From Daedaleopsis sinensis (lineage: Eukaryota > Basidiomycota > Agaricomycetes > Polyporales > Polyporaceae), in contig CM066309.1 in NCBI GenBank assembly GCA_033807695.1, forward strand, positions 3,472,001 through 3,536,000: a stretch of 64,000 bases of DNA, in the 5' to 3' direction. Below are positions 33,931 through 44,724 of this stretch, piece by piece. The position numbers and the translations under genes were made by a program. Position 1 is the stretch's first letter. Every line of letters starts with the position of its first letter. The notes below the pieces were generated by a model that did no database searches, had not been told where the DNA came from, and was given only the letters and a program-made list of their open reading frames with translations.

Positions 33931-35002
33931 GGCGAGGAGGGGGAGAACGAACGAGGGTGAGGGTGCGCTGCAGAATTTAAGACCATGAGAGATAATATGT
34001 CGTCAACATGCCTGTGAATCAGGGGAAAACAAATAATCGAGACCCACAACGTAGCGGGTAGAGAACGGTCGCTGCGCCGACGGAACACCGGTCGACACGC
34101 CTCTGGGGGCCGCTGGATCTTGAGACCGTATGACCGATAAGATCGAAGTACACCATGGGCGAAGCTCCTTATACAATGCTTATATATAAACAAGCCACAA
34201 GATAGTTCAAAAGGGTGTTTGTAAGTGAGTCGCTCTCAATAGTCGGAGAAGTACTCACCTTCTCGGATGGTGTGCCTGTGTGAGAGACACGGCGGGTCAC
34301 GCCCAGATGGAATACACGAACTGTGATGCTGGGGTGTCTTCCGTTAATGATTGCACCGGTAATGCTCGGTATCAGGAAGTTTTGCGGCGAGAGGGGAAAG
34401 TCAATGTCAGTCTTCCTCGCAACCTATAGGTGAGCCGCCTCACCTGTACTACTAATAAGCATAGCTCGAGTCCGCAAGTACTATTTCACAAGCTTGTAAG
34501 CGCAGATTTAGATAGAGAGATAAAGGAAGCACCTTGTCCTCGTGAATGGAAGAGACAAGCAGCGAGTGACTGAGCTTGATGTAGGCGGCATACCAGCCTG
34601 CCGGCGCGAGCGAAAGATAAATGAGCTGCCAAGGTGATCCTAGCAAGTTTCTATTGCCCATCGTTTCTACCATGCGAGCATCTGAGAGCATTGAGTCAGC
34701 AGGTGTTTCTCAAGTCAGTGACACTTCAAGCAGCGGAACGAGCAAAAATAACATCGATCTGGTCGTATATTAGTACCGTGATGTTGTCATCGAAACACTT
34801 ATCCCAGGAAGGAGTAGTTTGACATGCAGGATATCTCACGTCATGCAAGCCTTGGAGTTGTCCATTGTTGAATGGTTGAAGGGAATGAAACGAAGAGGCA
34901 ACGTCAGCGTAGCGTCGTACGATGGAACACTTCCTGTCCCTAAGCTTGACTCCGAGTCACATCTGGTTGCTTTCTGGGTCATATGGATGCGCACGCCGGT
35001 GG
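33931..35002. other. Intergenic between ICMT-like copies D and E
   Basis: 1,072 bp. A minus-strand frame at 34452-34691 (reading GSPWQLIYLSLAPAGWYAAYIK) is open but has no recognisable domain. No repeat shared with the region upstream of copy E was seen by eye, so the duplication that made D and E seems to have left little flanking similarity. Confidence 0.4.
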
Positions 35003-35813
35003 TCAATACACGTAAGGGATGAGACGGTACGGGGTTTTCTCGGCCCACTTCAACCATTGTTCTCCAAACTCCTTCTTCATCATCAAGTCTTCAGTATACG
35101 TCCTGTAGAGCAGTCCTGCACACACCCAACCCGTGAATGCAGTTGAAAACGCCGCGACAATCCTGCCCACTACAGTGGCGCTCAGCCCCGTCTCGCGGAA
35201 GAACGACCCGGGACTATAGAGGAGCAGGAGGTTTCCGACGGTGAGGAAGATGAATCCGGTATAGCTCGGGTGGCGGACGATGCTGTACGGCCCTTGGGTG
35301 ATGAGCTTGTGCTCGTTGCGCAAGGCGAGTTCCCACGTGAAAAACCGGCCGAGGGTATTGTGGCACCACACGCGGATGAACCCGCCTGCGAAGCCTAGGA
35401 AACAGCCTAGCGTGGACGCGACGGTGAGTTGAAGAGGGTACGACGAGCTGAACTCGCTGGGCGGGGAGAAGGGAATGAGTGATGCAAAGTTGCGGGAAAC
35501 AAGCCAGGTCTGGGGCATCTTGTGCATGACAAGGGTTGTTGCTTCAGATAATGCCATTGTGCAGAAGATGACCTGTCCGATCCGTAAGGTCAGAAAGTGT
35601 ACAGAAGTCGACATGAGTGAACAAGAGTCCGCTAACCTTTGTGATAACGAAGGCCACCCGCTGGATGCTGGTTGCTCTGGTGAGGTAGTCAGGTATGTCG
35701 GCGCGCTTCCTGTCCTCGGAGGGAGGAGTTCGTGTGGGAGGACTCATGCCACGGTATGTGCCTATTGCATGACATACGAGCAGGGGTCCTTTGAGTAGTA
35801 TCAAAGTAGACAT
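35003..35813 (-). CDS. Isoprenylcysteine carboxyl methyltransferase-like protein, copy E
   Basis: Two exons, 35637-35813 and 35003-35572, with a 64-nt phase-0 intron 35573-35636; 248 residues, the same length as copy D. Exon 1 starts MSTLILLKGPLLVCHAIGTY followed by RGMSPPTRTPPSEDRKRADI. Exon 2 has VIFCTMALSEATTLVMHKMP, GGFIRVWCHNTLGRFFTWEL, GPYSIVRHPSYTGF, TYTEDLMMKKEFGEQWLKWA and TPYRLIPYVY. The ICMT C-terminal signature is intact. It is the last member of the minus-strand array; the next gene, condensin CAP-G, begins 420 bp away on the other strand. Confidence 0.91.
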
Positions 35814-36233
35814 GCTGTAGAGTTCAGCCGATATGTGTGTGAGGAAGGTTGGACTCGAAGGTTAGACTCGAATGTCGGACTCACTGAATGTTGATCAGTA
35901 CATGACAGTGTTATCGTCGACATCTGCGTGTGAGCCGGGGAACCCCGCAATCCCTTGAGGCTTACGTATGGACGAGTATGGGTCAAATAATTCAGCAAGG
36001 ATGTAGCCTGAGGAGGTCCAGGACAGCCGTACTTACCATAAGTAAGAGTAGCTCTGATTAGAGGTCAACCGGCTAAACTTGAACGAAGGGTGGAGACACT
36101 GGAAACTTGAAAGGATTGCGCGAGCACGTGATTGACGCGTCACGTCACACCGCGCGTCGCGACATTCGTCACGCGCCGTTCAACTCTTCCTCCTCCTCCC
36201 TCCTCCCGCTGCTACCTCCCTCCCTGGGTCACC
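35814..36233. promoter_or_regulatory. Divergent promoter of ICMT-like copy E and CAP-G
   Basis: 420 bp between divergent start codons. The CAP-G side has a pyrimidine-rich run at about 36180-36226 directly before the ATG, including repeated TCCTCC words. This is the border between the accessory block and the following core genes. Confidence 0.55.
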
Positions 36234-39200
36234 ATGCCCGCCCGCACACCCGCACCTTTTGATCTTGACTCTCTCAAAACTGCTCTACCCAAGATCTTTG
36301 ACCAGGCCCAAAACACCGCGGCCAACCACCACAAGAACTTCATCGCACTCTACAAACTACAATCCGACGCCGGGGCCATCAAGCAGCCCGCGCAGCATGG
36401 CTTCAAGCTCACCGGAGAGAAGGCGTTTGAGACCTCCTTTGACGAGATGCTCCTCCGCGTGCTCCCTGTCAAGAAGGGCACGTCAGTAGCCGATAGGAGC
36501 ATCAGGTTCATCGCCGGATACGCCAAGTTCCTCACCGAGAAGAGTACGTTTTGTCCACTTGTCCTCTGACCACGACTTGACTGCATCCCAGATATTGAGG
36601 AGAGGAAGAAGGAAGGGATATCAGAGGACGACGACACCCCCGCCGAACGCTTTCTGTCCCATCTCCTCCACTTCCTCCTCGACGGCTGTGTCGCGAAGGA
36701 CAAAGTGGTCAGATTCCGGGTATGTCAGTGCATAGCGGATGTACTCACCCACTTTGGGTCGATAGAGTACGTCGAGATGTCTATACCCCGTTCTCGTTCC
36801 CTCTGACTCTGCCCAGCGAGGACCTCTTCAAACACATCCGCGCCACTCTCATGGAACGGCTGCGGGACAAGGAAGCTATCATACGCGCGCAGGCCGCCAT
36901 CTCACTATCCAAACTATCCAATGCCGAAGACCCGAGCGAGCTCGACGAGGATGAGCCCACTATGCTAGACGCTGTGCTCGAAGCCATGGCCTACGACCCG
37001 TCTCCGTGAGTACCCTGTCCCTGCATGCGTGTTCTCGAAATGTGGCATCAAACGATGTCCAGCGACATGTTCGTCTGCGAGTTACTTTTATATTGTGTAT
37101 CGCAGAAACTACGAGTCTTCAGATCACTCGACTTCGGGAATCTAACTTGCCCATCACTGACGTTAATCATCCTTCCAGAGATGTGAGGCGCGCCGTACTC
37201 CAGAATCTCCCTCTCGGCCGCCATACACTCCCAGCGTTGCTCGAACGCTCGCGCGATGTCGACCCGGGAATCCGCAAGCTCGTGTACACCTACGTCCTCG
37301 AGCAATACTGCACGCCCTCCGAGGACGGCCAAGTCGGGTTTACTCACCCACGCGCGCTCTCAATCGCCCAGCGTGAGATGATTGTACGGAATGGACTCGG
37401 TGACCGCGAAGAAGCGGTCCGGGCAGCGGCAAGGAAACTGTTCGGCGTGTGGGTAGACGTCGTGCGCTCGGATACCCCCAAGAAGGAAGAGGGCGAGGGG
37501 CTGAAGAAGGAGATTGGGGAGGAAACCATCGAGGACCTCGTCGCTTTCATTCAGCTGTTCGACCTGTCGGAGGGCGCCGTCGCGCAGGACGCGCTCCGCA
37601 GCGTCTTCGACAACCGAGTCGACATCTTCGAGCACATCGAATTTCCAGGTACGTCGTCTTCTCCGCCTCCCGTACCGCAGGAGACGACCTCACACCCGAA
37701 AGAGGACTACTGGACGACGCTGACACCGGAACGGACGTTCCTCGTGCGGGTGTATATCGACAAGTGCATGGCGAACGAGCAGCACCGGGGCAAGGTCGAG
37801 GTGACGCTGCCGGTGACGACGGCGATGGCGTTCCGGATCCAGGACGCGTACAACGCGCTCGTGAAGCAGATCCACGAGGACGAGGCGCTCTTGCAAGAAC
37901 CCGAGTTTGAGGAGGACGAGGAGGAGCGGGCGCGGCGCGAGGAGATCCGACTTGACATGGAGATGACGATCGGTGAGCTGCTGAAGCTCGCGGTGCACGA
38001 GGACTACGGGGACGAGCTCGGGCGGCGGAAGATGTTCCAGCTCGTGCGGGGGATGATCGCACAGGATGTGCTGCCTGAGGCGCTGATCGAGCGGGCGCTG
38101 GACGTCCTCCGTGTGTTCTCCGACGAACGGGACCTGATCCGGGTGGTTGTCGAGGTCGTGCACGAGTTGCGGGACCCTGCCGAGGAAGAGGGTGACGGGA
38201 AGGCAGACGCAAGTGCCGATGCGGACGAGAGCATGACGGAGCTCGGGAGCCCCAGGAAAAATCCGCGTGTGCTGCAGCTGCCCAAGCCTATCTCGGAGAT
38301 GACTCCCGAAGAGAAGGCGAGAGCGGATGCCATCGACTTGAGATGTCTTATCCTGTGTATCGGGATGCTGGAGCGTGTTAACGGGGTAAGGTTCACCCCG
38401 CAACTACTTGAAACGATTGCTTACGCCTTGGCAGACATTCGAAGATAACGTTACGCTAGAAGGTATCTTGGGCGAACTCATCATCCCCGCGGTCAAGCGG
38501 CGGGAGATGGCTCTCCGGGAGAAGGGCCTGGTCAGCTTGGGCTTGTGCTGTCTCATCGCTCGCGTACGTGATCAGTTCACTCACACCCCCTTCAACTGAC
38601 TGACATCGCTGCAGCGAATGGCTTTGAGCTCCTTCCAGCTCTTTTTGAGCCAGGTCTCGACCGCGCCCGAAGTGCTCAAAGTGCGCGTCCTGCAGATTAT
38701 CATCGACATCCTGATGGTACACGAGGGCGCGTTCCTCGGGCCCGAGAGCCCGAACGGAGACAAGATTATCGAGTTCCTGCTCCAATTGCTTGAGTCGGAA
38801 GAGAGCGAGGGTGTGCAGGCGCTCCTCTGCGTCGGGATCTCGAAGCTCATGCTCTCTGGCATGGTCACGGATGAGCGCGTACTGCAGACACTCGTGCTCG
38901 TGTACATCTCGCCCGAGACTGCGGCGAACCAGGAACTGCGACAGTGCCTGTCATACTTCCTCCCCGTGTACTCGTATTCATCGCAGGCGAACCAGAACAG
39001 GATGCGCAAGGTGCGTCGTCTCCTCGGGATGCGGGTGCTGGAAGGGTGACGGAGCTAACCGCATTTCCCGATTAGATCTTCGTCCCGTTGTTTGAACAGC
39101 TCACAAAAGCGTACCATGAATGGGATGGTGAGGACGAGATGGTGACTCCCGCGCAGGTTGCGCTCATGTTCGTCGACTGGACGGACCCCGTCCGAGCCAA

Positions 39201-40777
39201 GTCCGTGTTTCTTGCCACTCCAATCGACGGCGAATGGCTAACAGATGGTGTCCTACAGGCAAGCAGTCAAGGATCTGCGGAAGGATGCCGAGAAGGATCC
39301 GATCCACCTGGACTTGGCAACGGACATCGTTAGAGCGCTGTTCAGTGCAGACTACGAGAGTGAGTGCATCGTATCCCCATGGATAGGTTCATCACTTCTG
39401 ACCGTGAACAGAGGAAGACAGGAAGGCGTTGTGCCAGATGCTCGGCAAGCTGCAACTTCCCGACGAGGTGGACGACGACAAAGTCCGCATTCTCAAGCTG
39501 CTTGTCATGAACCTCCGCTCTGTAAATACTTCCCTCAATGTCGCGATCTTCGTTGCCTCATCGACCCGATCTCTTGTAGCGCCGCCCTCCACGGGACACT
39601 TCTTCTAAGAACGCGCTGAGCAAGTTCGAGGCCGCGCTATCTAAGAAGTATGAGAGGCAGCTGGAGAACTTCAGCGAGGATGAGTTCCGCAAACTCGAGG
39701 AGCTCAAAGACCTGTTTGAGTTCCTCGACGACATCATCCCACTCGAAGACGACGAGGACGAGCCAGCCCCCAAGAAGGGCAGGAAGCGGTACGCTTCGTT
39801 CCCCGCGGTATTCTGCTACGCGCCATTCTAATGTTGATTCCCTCACGTAGACGTTCTATGAGCGTTTCTACCACAACGACGACCAGTGCAGCCACCTCTG
39901 GCGACCGCAGCCCACCTCCGTCGCCGAGAGGCAAGAGTAAAGTCAAGTGCGTCTACATCCTCATGACTCGCTATATACGCCATACTTACGCTACTGCACA
40001 GGCGCCGACGAGTCTCGCAGTCGGACGAAGAGTCTGATGACGACATCCGCACGGTCACTGAGGGCTCCCCCTCCGCGACCCCCGTCCCGACGCGGGCGAT
40101 GCCGAAGCGAAACGCGTGAGTGCCCCCCGTTCTGATCCCCACGTTCATGTTTGTACGCCCGAAAACCCACTGTGATGCTGACTTCGAGCTCGGCTGTGGT
40201 CGGTACGATATTTTAGGGCGGAGCGGTCGAAGAAGGCGATGACCAAAGCGTTCCAGCCGGTCGAGATCAGCTCGGACGAGGACGACGAGGACGGGCCTGG
40301 AGGTGATGGTGGGGATGACGACGACGAGGAAGACGAAGAGGACAACGAAGCGACCCCGGTCGCAAGACCCCGCCAAACCGCTAGACGGTGAGTATCCTCG
40401 TGCGCCGTCTTCCCTGCCCTTCACATGTCTCGCGTGCCGCTCTTCGTGGGCGCCTTGTTTCGGTGTCGGGATCTCGAATCTCGTCCTGCTTTCGACTGCA
40501 TGATTGGTCCATTGCAAAAACACTGACACGCACGGCTTTCTTCGCCAATAGGGGAGCTCCGCCGAGAGCGGTGTCCAGGAGTACGAGGGCGCCCTCAGTG
40601 CCGAAGACGAAGGCAAAGCCCGCTCCTAAGGGGCGCAAGAAAGTGGAGGAGGAGGCCGAGGTCGACGAGGACATCGATGACATGCTGGACGACGGTGGGG
40701 CGGGGAACGTGACCAAGGACAGCATCATGGACTCGTCCGAGGACGAGGAAGTGGACGAGGTCGACAACATCCTCTGA
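36234..40777 (+). CDS. YCG1: Condensin complex subunit 3 (CAP-G / Ycg1)
   Basis: Fourteen exons: 36234-36543, 36592-36766, 36817-37005, 37179-38385, 38435-38563, 38615-39010, 39076-39200, 39259-39359, 39412-39521, 39610-39788, 39851-39946, 40002-40115, 40217-40387 and 40552-40777; 1,175 residues. HEAT repeats dominate the first part, for example FRVCQCIADVLTHFGSID, KEAIIRAQAAISLSKLSN and VRRAVLQNLPLGRHTLPALL. The Cnd3 region includes NVTLEGILGELIIPAVKRRE, LLCVGISKLMLSGM and AQVALMFVDWTDPVRAKQAV. The C-terminal 250 residues are Ser-, Lys- and acid-rich, ending EDEEVDEVDNIL. Known role: with Brn1 forms the DNA-holding subcomplex of condensin for mitotic chromosome compaction. After residue about 381 a short Ser/Pro insert (GTSSSPPPVPQETTSHPKE) looks like an intron (GTACGT...GCAG, 32 nt) but removing it would break the frame, so it is coding. 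Confidence 0.94.
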
Positions 40778-41495
40778 AATCCCTGAGCCGCACGAGTCGC
40801 CCCCGCCATCTCTCGCATCTTCGGACCCTGGCTTTCTTTCTTGAATTTTGCTTTTGGAGCGGGTGGGGAGCGGGGACAGCGCAGTGCAGCTCTAGTCGAG
40901 CCGATCTATCACTATATCTTAGACCTCCCATGCTATTATGTTGTACTCTAGCCGTTCTCGATTTGTAGGGTGTCGTCGCAGCAGAAAGAAACACAGTCTT
41001 CTCTTGACACAAACAAAGTCTCAAGCTTGCGCAGCTATCATTCGCGTGAGGTGTGGACGGCGATGGACAAACTGGGTACAAACCACCCGTGCTCGCCGAA
41101 GTCTGAGCTGCATGCGCTGTTCGCGGCGGACGTCCTCCGGGTGCGTTTCTTGATCGAAATATCATCAGTGATCACTTGTAAGTTACGCGTTTGAACCGTT
41201 CATTCGGTTCATCCGGGAGGAACAATTCAATGCGTACACGTAAGTCATTTTAAAGGAGTTCCATCCATCAACTCCAACTCGATCTACCCTAATACTGACA
41301 CTAGTAGTATTGACAATTTAACACTGGCAGAGATCTCACCACTGACTACTACCTGGTCGACTCATTCGCACTAAAGACCGTAGCATGTGACACCATTAGA
41401 GTGTACCAATGATGTCTGAACACGATTGGTTGCGTTGAACGTTGAACTTCAGAGATTCATACTTCCATACCCACATGGACGCCGATTCTCAGTTC
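40778..41495. other. Intergenic between convergent CAP-G and allantoinase genes
   Basis: 718 bp between two 3' ends. No gene or repeat is evident. Confidence 0.5.
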
Positions 41496-43773
41496 TTACA
41501 GCAGCTCGCCGACAGGCTCGAGACCGCTGAACCCATCCTCGGGACCAGCATACACGAGCTTTCCGCGAAGATATGTCTTCTCGACCTTGCCACTCAGCGT
41601 GAGGCCCTCGTACGGCGTGAGCTTGTTCTTGAAGTTCAGCGACTCCTTCGTCACCTGCACGCACGCACACGACCGTCAGCACGACCACCCGGCACCGCTC
41701 GCGTCCCGCACGCCCAGGCTCACCGTGATCTGCCCGTCGGGGTCCCAGACGACGAGGTCCGCGTCGAGCCCGACCTTGAGCTCGCCCTTCCTGTCCTCCA
41801 GCCCCGCATGCCGCGCCGTCCGGACGCACAGCCAGTCGACGACGCGCTCGACGGGGAACCCGCGCGCGCGCGCCTCCGTCCAGAGCAGGCTGAGCCCGAG
41901 CCCGAGCGTGCTGATCCCGCCCCACGCGCGCATGACGTCGCGCGCGGCGAGCAGCTTGAGCGCGGCGACGCACGGGCTGTGGTCGCTCACGACGCAGTCG
42001 AGCGTGCCGTCCGCGAGCGCGGCCCACAGCGCGGCGCGGTTCGCCTCGTCGCGGATTGGGGGGCAGCACTTGAACTCGGGGCGCCCGTGCGGGATGTGTG
42101 GGGCGGCGAGCGTGAGGTAGTGGAAGCACGTCTCCGCGGTGAGCGGGCGGCCCGCGGCCTTCGCTGCGCGCACGAGCGGGAGCGCGGCGGACGCGGAGAG
42201 GTGGACGATGTGCAGCCGCAGGGACGGGTGTGCGGCGTGCAGGGCGGTGATGAGCGCGATCGCGTCGACCTCGAGCTGCTCCGGGCGGGAGGCGAGGAAG
42301 GTCGAGTAGAGCGTGGGGTCCGCGGGGGCCGCATCGGGATCTGTGGGCGCGGCTGCGGGGGTGTCGAGCTCGGCATGGAAGGCGAGGACGGTGGGCGTGT
42401 CCTGCCGTGCGTGCATCTGTCGTGAGTGTGCAGATCATGGATGGATGGGGGCGGGGGCCGGATTGCCACATGCCTTGAGCTCTTCCATCGCCAGTCTGAC
42501 GTCCTCTTCGTTCACGCATGGAAACTCCTATGGATGGTGTCAGCGTTTGCATGACTTCCCCGCAGGGTACTCACGTCGACGCCGCTCTCGATAAGAAAGC
42601 ACTTGAAGCCTCGAACACCCGCAGCTACTAGCGGCTTCAGGTGAGCCTGTCGATTATGCAGTCAGTGGATTGGTGACTTGAGAGGGTGTGTAATGCGCAA
42701 GGAAAGACTGCTGCATCGTTCGCAAAAATACGCCGTGTTTTCCGTGAGTGATGCCGCGACGCTAAGCTTCCGTGCCGCATCCGATGCCTGAGACTCAATG
42801 AAGAATGATGAGCGGGCGTTGACCGCGGATATGAATGGGGCTGGCAGAGAATGGTGTACGTGTGAAGGAGATGGATATCCTCGCACCTACACGATCCTCA
42901 GAAGAGATTGATCCCTTGTATTCTCGCGATGGGCCGTTCCAGTTCGAGAGAAGTGAAATAGCGAGTGCCAATCGCGCGTTTGCAGTGCAGAATCGCGAAT
43001 TCTATTCTTGAACGTCAAGATGGTCGTTCGAAGATGCTTTCAACGTTTCTGGTAGTCGGACCAGCCATCCATTCCAAGACACCAGAACCCACCTGAAAAA
43101 TCGCCCGAAAATAGTCCAACCTTACCCCTCAAGTGAAGCAGAAGTACTCTCAATGGCTGATTAACAGAGCACTGGCACGACGGCCTCTGTCCCGACCCTA
43201 CTGATTCTCTAGGATCGAGACAGACGGTGGCGGATGGCTGGTACCGTGACTATCAGAGAACGAGATGGTGGTAGAAGCTACCTGGTTTCCGGGTATGACG
43301 CCGCCCCAGAAGGCGACGTCAGCCCAGCACTGCCCGCGGGCTGCGTTCCGCTTCTGCTCGAGGTTGGCGACGGTGGTCGTCGGCGGAATCGAGTTCAACG
43401 GCATGTCGACGAGCGTGGTGACGCCGCCCGACGCCGCCGCGCGCGTGCCCGTCCAGAACCCTTCCCAGTCTGTGCGGCCGGGCTCGTTGAGATGGACGTG
43501 CGCACTGGCAGAATGTGTTAGCACCGGATTGTCAAGTTCGTGATGATCAAAGCTTATAAGTACTGACTCGACTATGCCTGGAAGGATGTACTTGTCGCCC
43601 GCATCGATCCAGTCCGCATCGCCCACGTCTGGGAAGTCGTTGCGGGAGCTGAGGCCGTCGAGGATGTCGAGGATCTTGCCCGTGGCCGTGTCCGCGATCA
43701 CGGTAGCTGGGCGCGGAGGAGTTGTGCCGTTGCGCACGACGTTGCGGCTCGTGAATACGCGTTTACTCGACAT
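41496..43773 (-). CDS. DAL1: Allantoinase
   Basis: Six exons: 43568-43773, 43282-43504, 42575-42646, 42474-42527, 41724-42401 and 41496-41654; 463 residues. Metal and catalytic motifs are in order: [20 protein letters not shown] (the HxH zinc pair), [35 protein letters not shown] (Lys expected to be carboxylated), [31 protein letters not shown] and CVVSDHSPC (the Asp). The last exon is [20 protein letters not shown] through GLEPVGELL. Known reaction: hydrolysis of allantoin to allantoate in purine-nitrogen use, in the cytosol or peroxisome. The second intron (42647-43281) is 635 nt, ten times the usual length. Intron 42402-42473 seems to use a GC donor (AAG/GCATGT); an acceptor 15 nt earlier, adding MHARQ, is also possible. 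The last two-thirds is GC-rich, which opens long false frames on the opposite strand. Confidence 0.94.
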
Positions 43774-44724
43774 CTAGCAGCGTGTATGGCACGAGTCAAT
43801 GATCAGATTCACGAGCAACATAGGGATGCACTTACCGTCAGTCAGTTACTTAGGTACCAAGTGTTATCAGATTAGGCGCCACCGTGACCTCAACTTAGTA
43901 CTGGTGCTGCCGCTTACGGCAGTGGACGTCACCGTCGTCCAATCACATGCAGGCAGTACCGCTAAGTATGTTGTTTCTGAGAAAGACATTGCATGTGGTT
44001 GCATTGGGACCATATCACAGAAGGCAGAGAAGTAGAACGGTATGAATGGGTTCCCAGCAAGCCTGAGCTCAAGGAGGAGTGCAGGTTCCATATGTCCGTA
44101 TAAGGCCCGCGAGCACAGCATTTAGGTCTGAATCTCGACCATCTCGAGACGGATCACTGTTGGTGCAGTGCTCCTCGTCGCTGGCTGAAACAGCCCCACC
44201 CAACCACCCAGATAACCTCGCTCAGCCTCGCTCTCATCCACCGTCAGCGGCGAGCGGCCGTTGCGCGCAGGCACACAGGCTGAGGAGGCGGCAACTCCAA
44301 CGCTAGCCCATGGGAAAATGATGCGTACCACCCGCTTGGTACGGCGGCGCTCCTCAGGGCACTGCTCAGAGGAGAACGCGAGCACATCAACAGCCGGCGA
44401 CCCAGCCCTGGCCGTTCGCGCTGGCGTGGGGGCTCCTCGAGCTAATGTTCCTCCTCCTCTCCCATCTCTCCCAACACTACCACCGTCTGCTGTCCTTGTT
44501 GCCATCGAGAGGGCCCATTCCAAGCCCCCGTCAAGCCCAACACGCCACTCAGATCATTACACACGTCCACGACGGCCCTCATATCGCCGGCTGCGAGCAC
44601 AGGTCGTGCTTAGACTCCTAGACGATCCCTCACTCTCAGCAGCGCCCCTCTCACATCCCACATCTTTCCTTTGCTCGGCGACAACGACATCGAGGAGCAA
44701 CGCGCACAGAGCCCGAGACGAGAC
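43774..44724. promoter_or_regulatory. Divergent upstream region of allantoinase and the Yippee-like gene
   Basis: 951 bp between divergent start codons. Both promoters must lie here. Open frames in the GC-rich part near 44261-44720 show no domain and are probably chance. Confidence 0.4.

Noticed and set aside
29396..35002. Search for short pheromone precursors with a CaaX end near the ICMT-like array
   Set aside because: No frame with a C-terminal Cys-aliphatic-aliphatic-X and a processing site was found by eye, and no STE3-type receptor is present, so a B mating-type locus is not supported.
37650..37681. 32-nt intron in CAP-G
   Set aside because: Shorter than any other intron here and its removal breaks the reading frame of conserved downstream sequence.
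41442..42425. Long plus-strand open frame (327 codons) opposite allantoinase
   Set aside because: It is antisense to exons that carry all allantoinase motifs; the GC-rich codon bias of that gene opens the opposite strand. Its translation is Arg/Glu-rich with no domain.
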